A stretch of 64,000 bases of DNA from Undibacterium pigrum (GTDB taxonomy: Bacteria > Pseudomonadota > Gammaproteobacteria > Burkholderiales > Burkholderiaceae_D): assembly GCF_003201815.1 (NCBI RefSeq), contig NZ_QJKB01000001.1, forward strand, positions 930,001 through 994,000. Reading direction: 5' to 3'. Within the stretch, counting starts at the first letter, position 1, and every line of letters starts with the position of its first letter. The notes beneath the pieces are model-generated. The model made no database searches. It was not told the DNA's origin and was given only the letters and a program-made list of their open reading frames with translations. This document shows positions 47,401 through 56,800 of the stretch, piece by piece. A program made the translations under genes and the position numbers.

Positions 47401-50208
47401 AGTGGCGGCTTCTGTGGCAATTTTTTCTGCTGCCAGTTTTTCTGCCGCTGCTTTTGCTTCCAGTTCAGCTGCTTCAGCTTTTTGTTTTTCCAGCCTGGCT
47501 TGCTCTTCCAGCGCCAGGGCAGCCTGTTGTTGAGACTTTGCTTTTCCTTGCTCAAGCTGCGCCAACTGGGTTGCAGCTTTTACCCGTGCTGCTGCAGCAG
47601 TGGCTGCTTGTTGTTCAGCTTTGGCTTGCTGATTGTTTTGTTCCAGCAGTTTTTTCTCTTCTGCTACTTTGCTTTCCATGGCAGCACGCAAAGCTTGTTC
47701 AGATTGCAGACGGGCCAGATGCTGGTCACGTTGTTCCTGCTCTACTGCTGCCTTGGCTTGCAATTCTGCTGTCAGGCGTTTTTCTGCTTCCAGTTTTTGC
47801 TGAACGAGGTTCAGGGCTTTTTGCTCTGACTCTGCACGCAAGCGCAGAGTCTTGCCCAGCTCTTCGGCTTCAACAGCCTTGGTTTGTGCCAGGACCGCAG
47901 ATTGTTTTTGCAGATCTGCATGTTCCTGCATTTTTTGCAGGCGTACTTGTTCTGCTGCGATCATGGCTTGACGCGCTGCACGAGCTTCTGCTTCTTGTTG
48001 CTGGCGCGCATTCAATACGCTGGTATGCTCACGATCAGCATGGGCACGGGCGATGACTTGCTCTGCTGCTGCTTTTTCAGCTTCCAGTTTTTCCTGAGCT
48101 GCTCTTGCCGCCTGCTTTTCTGCTTCCAGATGCATTTGCTCTGCGCGCGCCATTTCTGTGGCTTGATGGCTAATCAGCAAAGCGACCTTGGCTGCCTTAC
48201 ATTGGGCATCTTTTTGCAGCGCTGTTTGTTCCAGAGTGTTTTTTTCTGCATCAAGAGTGGCTTCCAGCGCCAGTCTTTCTTCGCGCTCGGCTTGCTCCCT
48301 GGCAGCGGCAATTGCCTTGGATTCTTCTTCTGCACGCAGCCTGGCTTCAGCCTCTTGCTGGGCGGCCTGTTCAAGTTGCAGTTTTTCCTGGGTTGCCTTC
48401 AGCACTTGTTGCACTGCGTTGGCACGGCGACGCTCTGCCTGTAGTTTTTCTTCCTGAAGTTCCATCGCTTTCACCTCATCATTAGTGCGTTGCTGTTGGA
48501 CGCGCAGAAGTTCGCTGGCATCTTGATTTTTCCTGGCAGCGGCTGCGGCCATTTTTTGCTGCAATTCCACCTGCTCCATGGTTTTTTCCAGACTCAGTTT
48601 TTCTGCTACACATTCTGATTCCTGAGCTATACGACGGGCATGCTCTGCCTGTTCTTGCATACGCAAAATTTCTGCATGTGATTGTTCTGCTTCAGCCAAG
48701 GCTTCTGCTTCTTCTATCATTTTGCGTTCAGCAAGCAATTTCTCTTGCAATGCGGCGGCGGCTTTTTGCTCTGCTTCAGCGCGCATTTTTTCAGCCATCA
48801 TCAATTCCTGGGCTTTTTTGGCTTTATCTGCGGCTGCCAGGTTGGCGCGTTTCAGCAATTCAGCCTGGAATGCAGTAGCACTCAGAGCTTGTTGTTCAGA
48901 ATCGGCTTTTTCACGGGCATCTTGCACAGCCTGTTTTTCAATCTCCATGCGCTCTTTAGCCAGATTGGCGGCACGGTGCTCTTCGGCGACACGTTGACGG
49001 GCATTGTCGGCAGCTTCCTGCTCAGCCAGGCGGCGTTGACGGGCTTCTTCTGCCAGTACTGCTTCTGCATTCTGTCTTGCACGGGCTTGCAGGTCGGCTT
49101 GCTGTTCGTTTTCTATACGCGTCATGGCAGTTGATTGCAATTCGCGCTCTGCGCGTATGCGTGACTCAGTCACCATGCGGATTTTGTCTTCTGCTTCACG
49201 ACGGGCCTGTGCAGTCGCAGCGGCAATTTTCTCTGCCTGTTCGCGCTTGTTAGCAGCAATACGCAAGTCTTCTTCCGACTGCATGCGTAACTGTATCGCT
49301 TCTGCTGCCTTTCTTTCAGACTCCATTCTGGCCTGTGCGATTGCCTCTTGACCTTGCTCCAAGGCAACGCGAGCCAATGCATCTTCACGGGCACGCAACT
49401 CTACCGGTGCGCGATTGATCGCATATTCCAGCGCCATGGCTTCTGCCTGGTCACGCTCTTTACTGATTTGCAGAGATTCGCTGCGGACTTTGGCCAGCAT
49501 TTCTGCTGTTTCACGAGCTTCACGGTCGCGTTTTTCACGTTCGCGTGCCAGTTCTGTGATACGGGCATCAGCGCGGGCGCGTTCTTCTGCCTGTTGGCGT
49601 GCAGATTGTGATGCGGCAAAGCGTTCTGCAGCCCAGTTGCGAGCATTGGCAGTTTGCGTTGCCAGTTTTTCTGCTTCTGCATGGGCCTGGGAAGCTAGTT
49701 CTGATTCGGCCTTGAACTGGTGCTCGGCTTTTTCTATGGCTTGTTGTTCGAGTTTGGCGCGTTGTTCTGATTGTTCACGGGCCCGTGACTCTATCAGCGT
49801 ACGTTCTTGCAGATTCCTGGTTTCTTCGGCGGTGGCCGCGATCCTGGCTTCGCTGGCCGCGCGCGACTGGCGTTCTGCCATCAGTTTTGCCTGTGCGCCG
49901 GCGATAGCTTCTTGTTCCAGTGCCAGTTTGCGTTGGGCCAGTTCGGCGGCTTCTGCCTCGGCCTGCGCCCTGGTTTCTGCCAGTGCCCTGGCTTGGGATT
50001 CTGCTTTCAGCCTGGTCTCAGCGGCTACGGTGGCTCTGGCCTCCGCCTCCACCCTGGCGATGGCTTCACGAATACCTTTCACATCGATGCGGGTATTGGA
50101 CTCAATTGCCTCTTCTGGTGGCAAATAATCGTCCTTGCGATCGCCATGGCGATCGAGGGAGTAGTCTCCCAGAGATAATTTATTTAACAACGCCTGATTG
50201 CTGTCCAT
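44488..50208 (-). CDS. Giant Ala/Glu/Gln-rich coiled-coil protein with C-terminal membrane anchor (1906 aa)
   Basis: I do not recognise a family. After a 60-residue head, residues about 65-1790 form an almost unbroken charged helix with a 14-residue period (two heptads), e.g. TRLKAESQARALAE (65-78), TRAQAEAEAAELAQ (79-92), RKLALEQEAIAGAQ (93-106). Pro and Gly are very rare. Near residues 1515-1714 four longer 50-residue repeats occur. A basic KRFRLR segment precedes one membrane helix (1821-1843, SVIAGLLLCAGFAGF) and a 63-residue tail. By positive-inside logic the coil is cytoplasmic and the tail periplasmic. AGGAG lies 7 nt before the ATG, and a strong terminator follows. A structural or scaffold role is inference. 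Confidence 0.88.
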   Translation of the reverse strand: MDSNQALLNKLSLGDYSLDRHGDRKDDYLPPEEAIESNTRIDVKGIREAIARVEAEARATVAAETRLKAESQARALAETRAQAEAEAAELAQRKLALEQEAIAGAQAKLMAERQSRAASEARIAATAEETRNLQERTLIESRAREQSEQRAKLEQQAIEKAEHQFKAESELASQAHAEAEKLATQTANARNWAAERFAASQSARQQAEERARADARITELAREREKRDREARETAEMLAKVRSESLQISKERDQAEAMALEYAINRAPVELRAREDALARVALEQGQEAIAQARMESERKAAEAIQLRMQSEEDLRIAANKREQAEKIAAATAQARREAEDKIRMVTESRIRAERELQSTAMTRIENEQQADLQARARQNAEAVLAEEARQRRLAEQEAADNARQRVAEEHRAANLAKERMEIEKQAVQDAREKADSEQQALSATAFQAELLKRANLAAADKAKKAQELMMAEKMRAEAEQKAAAALQEKLLAERKMIEEAEALAEAEQSHAEILRMQEQAEHARRIAQESECVAEKLSLEKTMEQVELQQKMAAAAARKNQDASELLRVQQQRTNDEVKAMELQEEKLQAERRRANAVQQVLKATQEKLQLEQAAQQEAEARLRAEEESKAIAAAREQAEREERLALEATLDAEKNTLEQTALQKDAQCKAAKVALLISHQATEMARAEQMHLEAEKQAARAAQEKLEAEKAAAEQVIARAHADREHTSVLNARQQQEAEARAARQAMIAAEQVRLQKMQEHADLQKQSAVLAQTKAVEAEELGKTLRLRAESEQKALNLVQQKLEAEKRLTAELQAKAAVEQEQRDQHLARLQSEQALRAAMESKVAEEKKLLEQNNQQAKAEQQAATAAAARVKAATQLAQLEQGKAKSQQQAALALEEQARLEKQKAEAAELEAKAAAEKLAAEKIATEAATARAKAEQQHAQAAAVRARAEQEANELTAAKLQAEQALQIQAQAYAASQHKAHELVIEKNKKVAELDAVLQQRLADDQALVNTTTARLQAEQEAHEDVQSRLSSETEAQQFAEARARAEKIIRAATEATLASEKALFQELAAHADAQSLMAELLAQRLQQEQELLAAQQQRIAAEQAVLDSLTAKQQAELAATAEAEARLVAEQAQYKLITERQAAEAQARELAEKFNETEKQWLAQAAQEALIKRQAAVALEEKTALLLELSRASQEKIAVEQQISAELKTKLEQEESAEITLQAKLAIEREFAEAASERAYKEQEALEATLRLANAEQALLARSAEHAEAQRLAAEATETRLREAEALTMTENQRASSELEALSLVQQKLAAEQKAAREAEQRKLAEQEYLSLCEIRANAEQDANVAIQARLQSEKEATELANALAISEQQATEAAQTRAEELFILQQAEQQRAELAQREIITIQQQKQMEMDSLQMTQDALRLIEEKMEAERLVINATEERVRLESELAEQSKQRAEQLLIANALEQEKLALEREIAEATALQIAADEQALPELRAKLLEESQLETLEAQRLEKEQALAAAIAALVEEENTLLAHAEQALVAEAELKAELASKLQVAEMQRLEKEQALAASFAARAEKENDLLKQAEQALAVETVLQAELASKLEAAEAQRLEKEHALNTAIAKRMEEQSALQAKLEEQLSLEVTLQEELQQQLIAVESQTQQKQQALADAAAKRIADEKALQAHLEKQAADEAELQAMLQQRAEQQAAAQAFIEQALASAREWQEQNRLQIQQQQEELQAEAEMAKQTLEAEHQEAEQLAQALISKLLSNRQTSEEWRQQVEQMLAAAPIAVAYDATVQQGEVQKRFRLRPSVIAGLLLCAGFAGFAGFSNFAVNGTAASRAVTQKTATLEQVAPVQKVDTGLHMSYELAVPADTTPAQAEEGSKTAATQLALAGNR
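45060..45660 (-). repeat. 150-bp tandem repeats inside the coiled-coil gene
   Basis: The sequence around the RLEKE(Q/H)AL motif recurs every 150 bp (landmarks at 45351, 45501 and 45651), giving three clear 50-residue copies and a fourth more diverged one. Fifty is not a multiple of seven, so each copy shifts the heptad phase by one residue. Confidence 0.8.
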
Positions 50209-50413
50209 TTATGCACTCCTGATCTGATAGTCGTTCACCGTCATCGCGGGCCCTGCCATGCCGGAACTTCTTATACTGGATTATCAATCAAGAAAAATTT
50301 GACGATGGCTGGAGCAGAAGTGGAAAAACACCTCAATTCCTGATTTATCCGTTTCCCTTAATGCTTGCTGGGACGTAAAATAGCGGTCAACTCAACATTG
50401 CCGGAGAATTACC

Positions 50414-51046
50414 TTGAACGAACTCGTTACCGAAATCAGACACCCATTGGTGCAACACAAGCTGACACTGATGCGCAGCAAAGACACGCCGACCGATAAT
50501 TTCCGCCGCCTCTTGCGTGAAATCAGCCAGATGCTGGCCTATGAAGTCACCCGTGACCTGCCGATTGAACTGGTCAAGATCGAGACTCCGATCACAACCA
50601 TTGATGCACCAACCATCAGCGGCAAGAAGCTGTGCGTGATCTCGGTCTTGCGCGCTGGCAATGGTATTTTGGATGGCATGCTGGATTTGCTGCCAAATGC
50701 CCGCGTAGGCCATATTGGTCTGTACCGCGACCCGGAAACACTGGAGCCAGTCGAGTATTACTTCAAAGTGCCAGAAGATATCGCAGAACGCCTGGTGATC
50801 GTGGTTGACCCTATGCTGGCAACTGGCAACTCAGCCGCTGCAGCAATCACCCGCCTGAAGCTGCGTGGCGCCACGACAATCAAATTCGTTTGCCTGCTGG
50901 CCGCGCCTGAAGGCATCAAGGTAATGAACGCTGCCCATCCTGATGTGCCTGTCATTACAGCCTCTATTGATGACCATCTGAATGAACACGGCTACATCGT
51001 ACCTGGCCTGGGCGATGCTGGTGACCGTTTGTTTGGTACTAAATAA
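50414..51046 (+). CDS. upp: Uracil phosphoribosyltransferase
   Basis: Upp salvages uracil with PRPP to UMP. The 210-aa protein aligns along its length with bacterial Upp ([12 protein letters not shown] at the N-terminus, PRPP loop [16 protein letters not shown], and the uracil-binding C-terminus [19 protein letters not shown]). The start is TTG at 50414, supported by GGAG 7 nt upstream. It is divergent from the giant coiled-coil gene; a 205-nt gap between them holds both promoters. Confidence 0.97.
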   Translation: MNELVTEIRHPLVQHKLTLMRSKDTPTDNFRRLLREISQMLAYEVTRDLPIELVKIETPITTIDAPTISGKKLCVISVLRAGNGILDGMLDLLPNARVGHIGLYRDPETLEPVEYYFKVPEDIAERLVIVVDPMLATGNSAAAAITRLKLRGATTIKFVCLLAAPEGIKVMNAAHPDVPVITASIDDHLNEHGYIVPGLGDAGDRLFGTK

Positions 51047-51100
51047 TCATTTTATATTAATCGCTTTGTATTAATTAATAGTTTTTGAAGAACTTCACTG

Positions 51101-52267
51101 ATGACGACCACTGCCCGCTTCGTACCTGAGTCTAAATTGCCCGAAGTGGGCACCACCATTTTTTCAGTGATGTCTGCCCTGGCAGCAGAGAAAAAAGCGG
51201 TCAATCTTGGTCAGGGCTTCCCTGACTTTAGCTGCGACCCTGCTCTGCCTGCCCTGGTGGCGCAAGCAATGACGGATAATTACAATCAATATCCGCCTAT
51301 GCCAGGCATGCCGCAGTTGCGTGAGCAGATAGCCGCCAAGATCAAAAACATCTATGGCCATGCTTATGATGTGAATACTGAAATCACCGTCACAGCTGGT
51401 GCAACCCAGGGTATTTTGACGATATTGCTGGCCTGCGTGCATGCTGGCGATGAAGTCATTGTGATTGAGCCAGCGTATGACAGCTATGTATCCAGCATCA
51501 AGCTGGCAGGTGGTGTGCCGGTATTCGTCAGCATGGAACTGGGTGCAGATGGCTACGCTATTCCCTGGGACAAGGTAAAAGCCAGTATCACGGACAAGAC
51601 TCGTTTGCTGATGCTGAACTCACCGCACAACCCTACCGGATCGGTATTAAGTGTAGATGACATTACCACTTTGAGCGATATCGTGCGCGACACCAGGGTC
51701 TTGATCGCATCCGATGAAGTGTATGAGCACATGGTGTTTGATGGTCAGCGCCACGAATCGCTGTCGCGTTACCCTGAACTGGCGGAGCGCAGCTTCATCA
51801 TTTCTAGCTTTGGCAAGACTTATCATGTGACAGGCTGGAAAGTCGGCTATGTGACGGCACCGGCAGCACTGATGGCAGAGTTCCGCAAAGTTCATCAATA
51901 CAATGTCTTTACCGTCAATACGCCTATGCAGGTGGGACTGGCGCAGTATATGAGCAAGCCTGCTCCGTATCTGGAGTTACCAGACTTTTATCAAAAGAAA
52001 CGCGATTTGTTCAGGGCTGGTCTGGCCAATTCTCGCTTGCGTCTGTTGCCATGTGCTGGCACTTATTTCCAGTCGGTAGATTATTCAGCAGTTTCCGACA
52101 TGACAGAGCTGGACTTTGCGCGCTGGCTGACTACCGAGATTGGTGTGGCAGCGATTCCCGTATCCGCGTTTTACCAGCAGGGTAAGGAATCTGGCATCGT
52201 GCGCTTTTGCTTTGCAAAGCAGGACACTACCCTGCAAGACGCCTTGCAGCGCCTGCAAAGCATTTAA
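51101..52267 (+). CDS. PLP aminotransferase class I/II (methionine aminotransferase, YbdL-like)
   Basis: The 388-aa fold-type I aminotransferase has the motifs GQGFPDFSCD, SPHNPTGSVLS, SDEVYEH and the PLP lysine K239 in SSFGKTYHVTGWKVGY. Length and N-terminus match E. coli YbdL, a methionine-preferring transaminase, and kynurenine aminotransferase relatives. It follows upp by 54 nt and may be co-transcribed. Substrate preference is inferred only from family resemblance. Confidence 0.88.
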   Translation: MTTTARFVPESKLPEVGTTIFSVMSALAAEKKAVNLGQGFPDFSCDPALPALVAQAMTDNYNQYPPMPGMPQLREQIAAKIKNIYGHAYDVNTEITVTAGATQGILTILLACVHAGDEVIVIEPAYDSYVSSIKLAGGVPVFVSMELGADGYAIPWDKVKASITDKTRLLMLNSPHNPTGSVLSVDDITTLSDIVRDTRVLIASDEVYEHMVFDGQRHESLSRYPELAERSFIISSFGKTYHVTGWKVGYVTAPAALMAEFRKVHQYNVFTVNTPMQVGLAQYMSKPAPYLELPDFYQKKRDLFRAGLANSRLRLLPCAGTYFQSVDYSAVSDMTELDFARWLTTEIGVAAIPVSAFYQQGKESGIVRFCFAKQDTTLQDALQRLQSI

Positions 52268-52276
52268 TTCCCTTCA

Positions 52277-52402
52277 AAAGACCTGAAACATTAAGAACGT
52301 GTTTGCGATCTGTAGCGAGCGAGCGTCAGCGGGAGTGAAGAGCAGCGCATGAGCCCCGATCACGCTTGCGCAGTAAGATCGCAAACAGGTTCTCAGGTCT
52401 TT
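52277..52402. repeat. 126-bp hairpin element with imperfect inverted ends
   Basis: Inner arms GAACGTGTTTGCGATCT (52295-52311) and its complement (52376-52392) match at 16 of 17 positions. Outer arms AAAGACCTGA (52277-52286) and TCAGGTCTTT (52393-52402) match perfectly, with 8 extra bases on the left. The element fills the gap between convergent genes and overlaps the DUF3999 stop codon. It encodes nothing. It could be an extragenic repeat or a bidirectional terminator. Confidence 0.65.
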
Positions 52403-53877
52403 GCCTTATCTTCCGATATACTCTTCAGCAGGGACCATACCATCCCGCCCAATAATAATAAACCAACACCCAATGCAGCCCATAACCAGGGTTTATGCTC
52501 TTTGGCAGGCGTCTTATCAACGGCTGGTTTGATCGCAGCCTGAGGTGCGACATAGTCGGCAATTTCTACACTGGCGATATCGGCCTGCACTGGCCTGGTC
52601 AAATCCATTTTTGGGATCAGCGTTGTCAAAGGTATTGCAGCGCCCTCTTTGTTCTCCATTCCCCATTCCAGCTGGTAAGGCGGTTTGCCACGCGCCAGAA
52701 AAACCAGCCTGCGCGGTAAACTAGCGATCTGTATCTCCGGCAAAGTTTTACCCAGCTTGCTATATGGATTATCTGTTTGCAAGCGCAAGGTTTTATAACT
52801 AGCTCCATCCATGAGCAAATCACGTGATTTGACTTCGCCATTGGGCAGGTTTATTTTATAAACCAGACTGTCATTCAACCAGACCTGTTGATCCACCTGC
52901 ACTTCGGTATTGCGCTTTTGATGCCTTAGCACATGCAAAGGGTATAGCGGGCTATGCCTGTGATGATACGAGGATACTGGTGTAGTTGTGGTCGTCACCT
53001 GTGCCAGTACCGTGATATGCAGCAGGGTATTGGGTTCGCTCACCAGTAAACGCAGGCTGTCTATAGGCGTATTATCGGGAATGCTGTACTCGCAGTAATT
53101 TGCAGCGCAAGTCTTCACAGGAATAGGCTTACTCCATTGCAAAACTGGTGGCGTGTAGACTTCTTGCTGACTGTCTATGCTGACATTGTCCAGCCAGGGT
53201 GCATCTGCAGGATTATTCCAGCGCAGGCGCAAATACTGCGCGCTGACATGATGAAGCCTGATACCGAGATTCTGCAACACTGAACCTTGATGACGCAGCT
53301 GCACCAATTGTTCGCTGCCCAGCGATTGCCAGTTTTTCAGATCATTGCTGCTTTCCAGCGTGAAGCCGAACATGCCATCTACCTGTTCGCTAATGCTGAA
53401 CCTGGCTTGCAATAACTTACCCTTGATCTTGCTGACATCAATAATCCAGGCAGGCACAGGATTTTGCCTGGTAATTTTCACTTGAGACAAGGCAGTCAGT
53501 GAGCCATCTGCATTTTGCCGGAAGCTGCTGAAACTGTTGCTTTGTATATCTTTCAAAGGAAAGGCACTGACAGTTTTACTCTCCAGCTTGGCGCTGGAGG
53601 TTTCCATATCAGCCCAGGCAAATGACAAGAGATCACCATCTGCATTGCGCACACGTACATCATGCAGATCAGGATGCAGGCTACCAGGATAAATATTGGT
53701 TGGTATATCCAGTTGAAAATACGGGCCAGCCGCGGTGCTTGAAATGACCGCATGCTTTGTCTGCGGAGCAAGCGCCTGCGCTACACCAGCATTGGAAGTA
53801 ATCGCACAAGCAGCCAGCAATAACAGCTTTAATTGCGATTTCAGGGTCAGCTTGTTGATACGCCTGTTGATACTCAT
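52393..53877 (-). CDS. DUF3999 family periplasmic/membrane protein
   Basis: The 494-aa protein has a signal peptide (about residues 1-36, ending AGVAQA). Beta-rich periplasmic modules include a galactose-binding-like segment (LRLRWNNPADAPWLDNVSID). A single C-terminal membrane helix (about 465-486, WLWAALGVGLLLLGGMVWSLL) is followed by a short cytoplasmic end. It matches DUF3999, whose genes typically accompany DUF2339. Its ATG overlaps the DUF2339 stop by 4 nt. An envelope function, perhaps glycan-related, is possible but unknown. Confidence 0.87.
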   Translation of the reverse strand: MSINRRINKLTLKSQLKLLLLAACAITSNAGVAQALAPQTKHAVISSTAAGPYFQLDIPTNIYPGSLHPDLHDVRVRNADGDLLSFAWADMETSSAKLESKTVSAFPLKDIQSNSFSSFRQNADGSLTALSQVKITRQNPVPAWIIDVSKIKGKLLQARFSISEQVDGMFGFTLESSNDLKNWQSLGSEQLVQLRHQGSVLQNLGIRLHHVSAQYLRLRWNNPADAPWLDNVSIDSQQEVYTPPVLQWSKPIPVKTCAANYCEYSIPDNTPIDSLRLLVSEPNTLLHITVLAQVTTTTTPVSSYHHRHSPLYPLHVLRHQKRNTEVQVDQQVWLNDSLVYKINLPNGEVKSRDLLMDGASYKTLRLQTDNPYSKLGKTLPEIQIASLPRRLVFLARGKPPYQLEWGMENKEGAAIPLTTLIPKMDLTRPVQADIASVEIADYVAPQAAIKPAVDKTPAKEHKPWLWAALGVGLLLLGGMVWSLLKSISEDKAKT

Positions 53878-56800
53878 AATGCCTTCCCTTGATCTGCTGA
53901 TACTTCACTATCCTCTGCCAATGCTGCCTGCGGCTCTTTGGGCTTGACGGGCACAGGCGCAAAATAAGCAACCACCAGCACCAAGATACCAACACCAATG
54001 AAAGAGACGATACGGTAAACGTCGCCACGGTCTGCCAGTTCTATCAGGAACAGTTTCACTACCACGACACCCAGGAGGGCAGCACCGGCGATCCAGGTAC
54101 TGCGTGACATGCGGCGATTGCCAAACAACATGACAGCCACACTACAAATTGCCCAAGTGATGGAAACTGCAGCTTGACTCAGGCGCGAAGCAAACAAGGC
54201 ATCTGCATCCCACGGCACGCCAGCAAAATGGTGGCAACTGCGCAAGACCATGCCAGTTAACAGAGCCAGCGCAGTGGAGGCGACTACGGCCACGGCAACT
54301 TGCCTGAGATTAGTTTTTGCGATACTGGCAGGCAAAGCGCGCCACCAATGCAACAGGGACGCCAGCACCAGCCATTGCCCCAATTCCAGTGGATTCAACA
54401 AAGGCAGATAAGGCAAGGGGCTGGCATCACCTGCACTGAAGGCATTGGTCAGCCAGCACCATGCCAGCAAGTACAAGGCGACAGGTGCACATGCCTGCTC
54501 GATATAAGTCTTGCGATAAGTATTCAAGGGCCAGCGACCTGCCAGGGGCTTGGCACCAATGAACCAGAATACAACGGCAGGAACCAGCACCCAGCCCAGC
54601 AATGGCCAGCTCGACCAGGTATCAGCCATAGGTGCGAGACGTGCCTGACCTTCGCGTGCTGCCAATAACAGGAAGAACCAAAAACCGGCAATATGAATAA
54701 GACTCAAGAGACGTGGCCATGCAGTCATCCAGTTTTGCTGCTTTTTCAATATCAGCAAATGCCAGGCCAGTGCCGCAGGCCAGGCAAGCCAGCCCAGGTT
54801 TGCCGATGGCAGATAAAGGCCGTCTGCACTCGCCGCACCTATCAAGCCAGCAAATACCAGGAGAGGCAAAGTGACGATGGTCGCGATACCCATTTGCGAC
54901 CATCGTCGCCAGCCTGCCAATACTGCCATCAGGGCAGAACTGGCAAGAGCAATTACGATAGCGACTGTTGAAGAATATTCACGATGATCTGTGCGTACCA
55001 GAGTTTCCAGGCTTTCCGGGAACCAGGCACTTAACCACCATGCCAGACCCCAGACCACAGACAAGCCCAAAGCAAGCTTGCTGCTGCACCATGGGTTAAG
55101 CCAGACGGATGGAAGTTTTTGTTCAGCCCCGTCTGCATTTGCAGTATTGCCAAATCCACTCAGGTCCAGCAGCACAGCACGCATCCTGGCAGCCTCGGCC
55201 CGTATGAAATCTGCGCTGAACCAGGCTGAAACAGCCAGCGACAAGGGCACAAAAAAGCCCAGATGTGCGAAAGCTGTGCCCTGATATTTGCCAGGTTCCA
55301 GTAAACACAAAACCGCCGCAATGATTTGCACTGCTCCGGCAAAACCTGCCAAAGCGCCGTGCGACATGCGCAAACCTACCCATAACAACATGCAGGAAGT
55401 TATAGGCCAGATCAACGATGCCTGCGTCAGGTTGATGGCAAACAGCATGGCCAGATGCAGCAATGCACTACCACTGATAATGGCCAGCTGGTTCCAGATT
55501 GACCAGGCCGGTGGCAAGGATTGTTCTTGTGCTGCGCGCTTGGTCGCTACCATGGAACGACCGGCACTGAACAAGATGCTGCCAGCAATAATCAGGGCTG
55601 CCAGGCCGCCTTTCCAGCCATCTTCCAGCGCCGCATTGCCACTGGCAGCAACATGCAGCGTCAACAAGAAAGACGCCAGTGCAGTTGCCTGCAAAGTGGC
55701 AGAGATATGCCCAAAAGCCGTCAGGACATAACGACGGGCAATCGCCGATACCAGCAAAGCCATGACAGCCATCGCTGCTGCCGCGAATTGCGGGTCCAGC
55801 AACATCCACGGCAATAAGGTCAGCGAAGCGACACCCAGCCAGGGCAAGGCTGCATTTGGCATGGCTTCCCAGCTGGAAATACTCTCAGCTTTGGCTTTCC
55901 CGTGCAAATTCCAGACTACAAAGCAGCTTACTGCCAGCAAGACGGGCCCCAGCAAGCCGCCCTGCAACAGCGGGCCGGTGGCCTCGGGATTGATGTAGAT
56001 ACCATGCAAAAGTTTGTAGGCTGCACCGACCATGACCAGATATGCAAAACCACGTGCATAAGGACGTTGCTGACGTATACCCAGCCAGTACATACCTGCG
56101 CCCTCTATGGCCCAGGCTGCACCTGTCCATGCACCTTCCAGCCCCAGCGGTATCGCCAGCGTGGCAAAGATGGCGGCAACAATGACATAGGCCTCGGCCA
56201 ACAGAGCCAGGCCCTGTTTAGCTTTGGAAAATACTATTTTTGCCAATACCAGATAAAAGAAACCGACGGCCAGCGCAGAAAAGGCAGCACCAAATTCGGT
56301 GTGTTTGACCAGCATGTATTGCATGCCAAAGGCGGTGATGGGGTTACCAAAAACCAGGGCACTATCGACCCGCCCTACCCGCTTCAGCGTAGCCAGAGGC
56401 CCCTCTTCAACTTCTGCTTCTTTCAGAGTGCGACGGGCAAAAAGCAGGCCTATCAAAGCAAACAGGACAAAGAAGAAAATTAGGAAAGGCTGGACAATGC
56501 CATACTGACTATCGGTATAGCTTCGCTCTGCCCAGCCCAGTGCCAGCGTAAAAGTGCCGACAAAGCCGATCAGGTTCAGTACACGCCAGGCATTGAACCA
56601 GGCAACCACGAAGATACCTATATCCAGCACAGCCATATAGGTGAACAAACCCAGGGGACGGTTTTCACCTGTGGAAATCAATACCGGCGTTGCAAAACCT
56701 TCAATTGCCGCAACAATCGCGAGGACAGGCGCATTTTGCAAGACAGCCAGGATGGCGCTCAGCACCGATACCATGAACAAGAATGCAAAGCCAACTTCAG

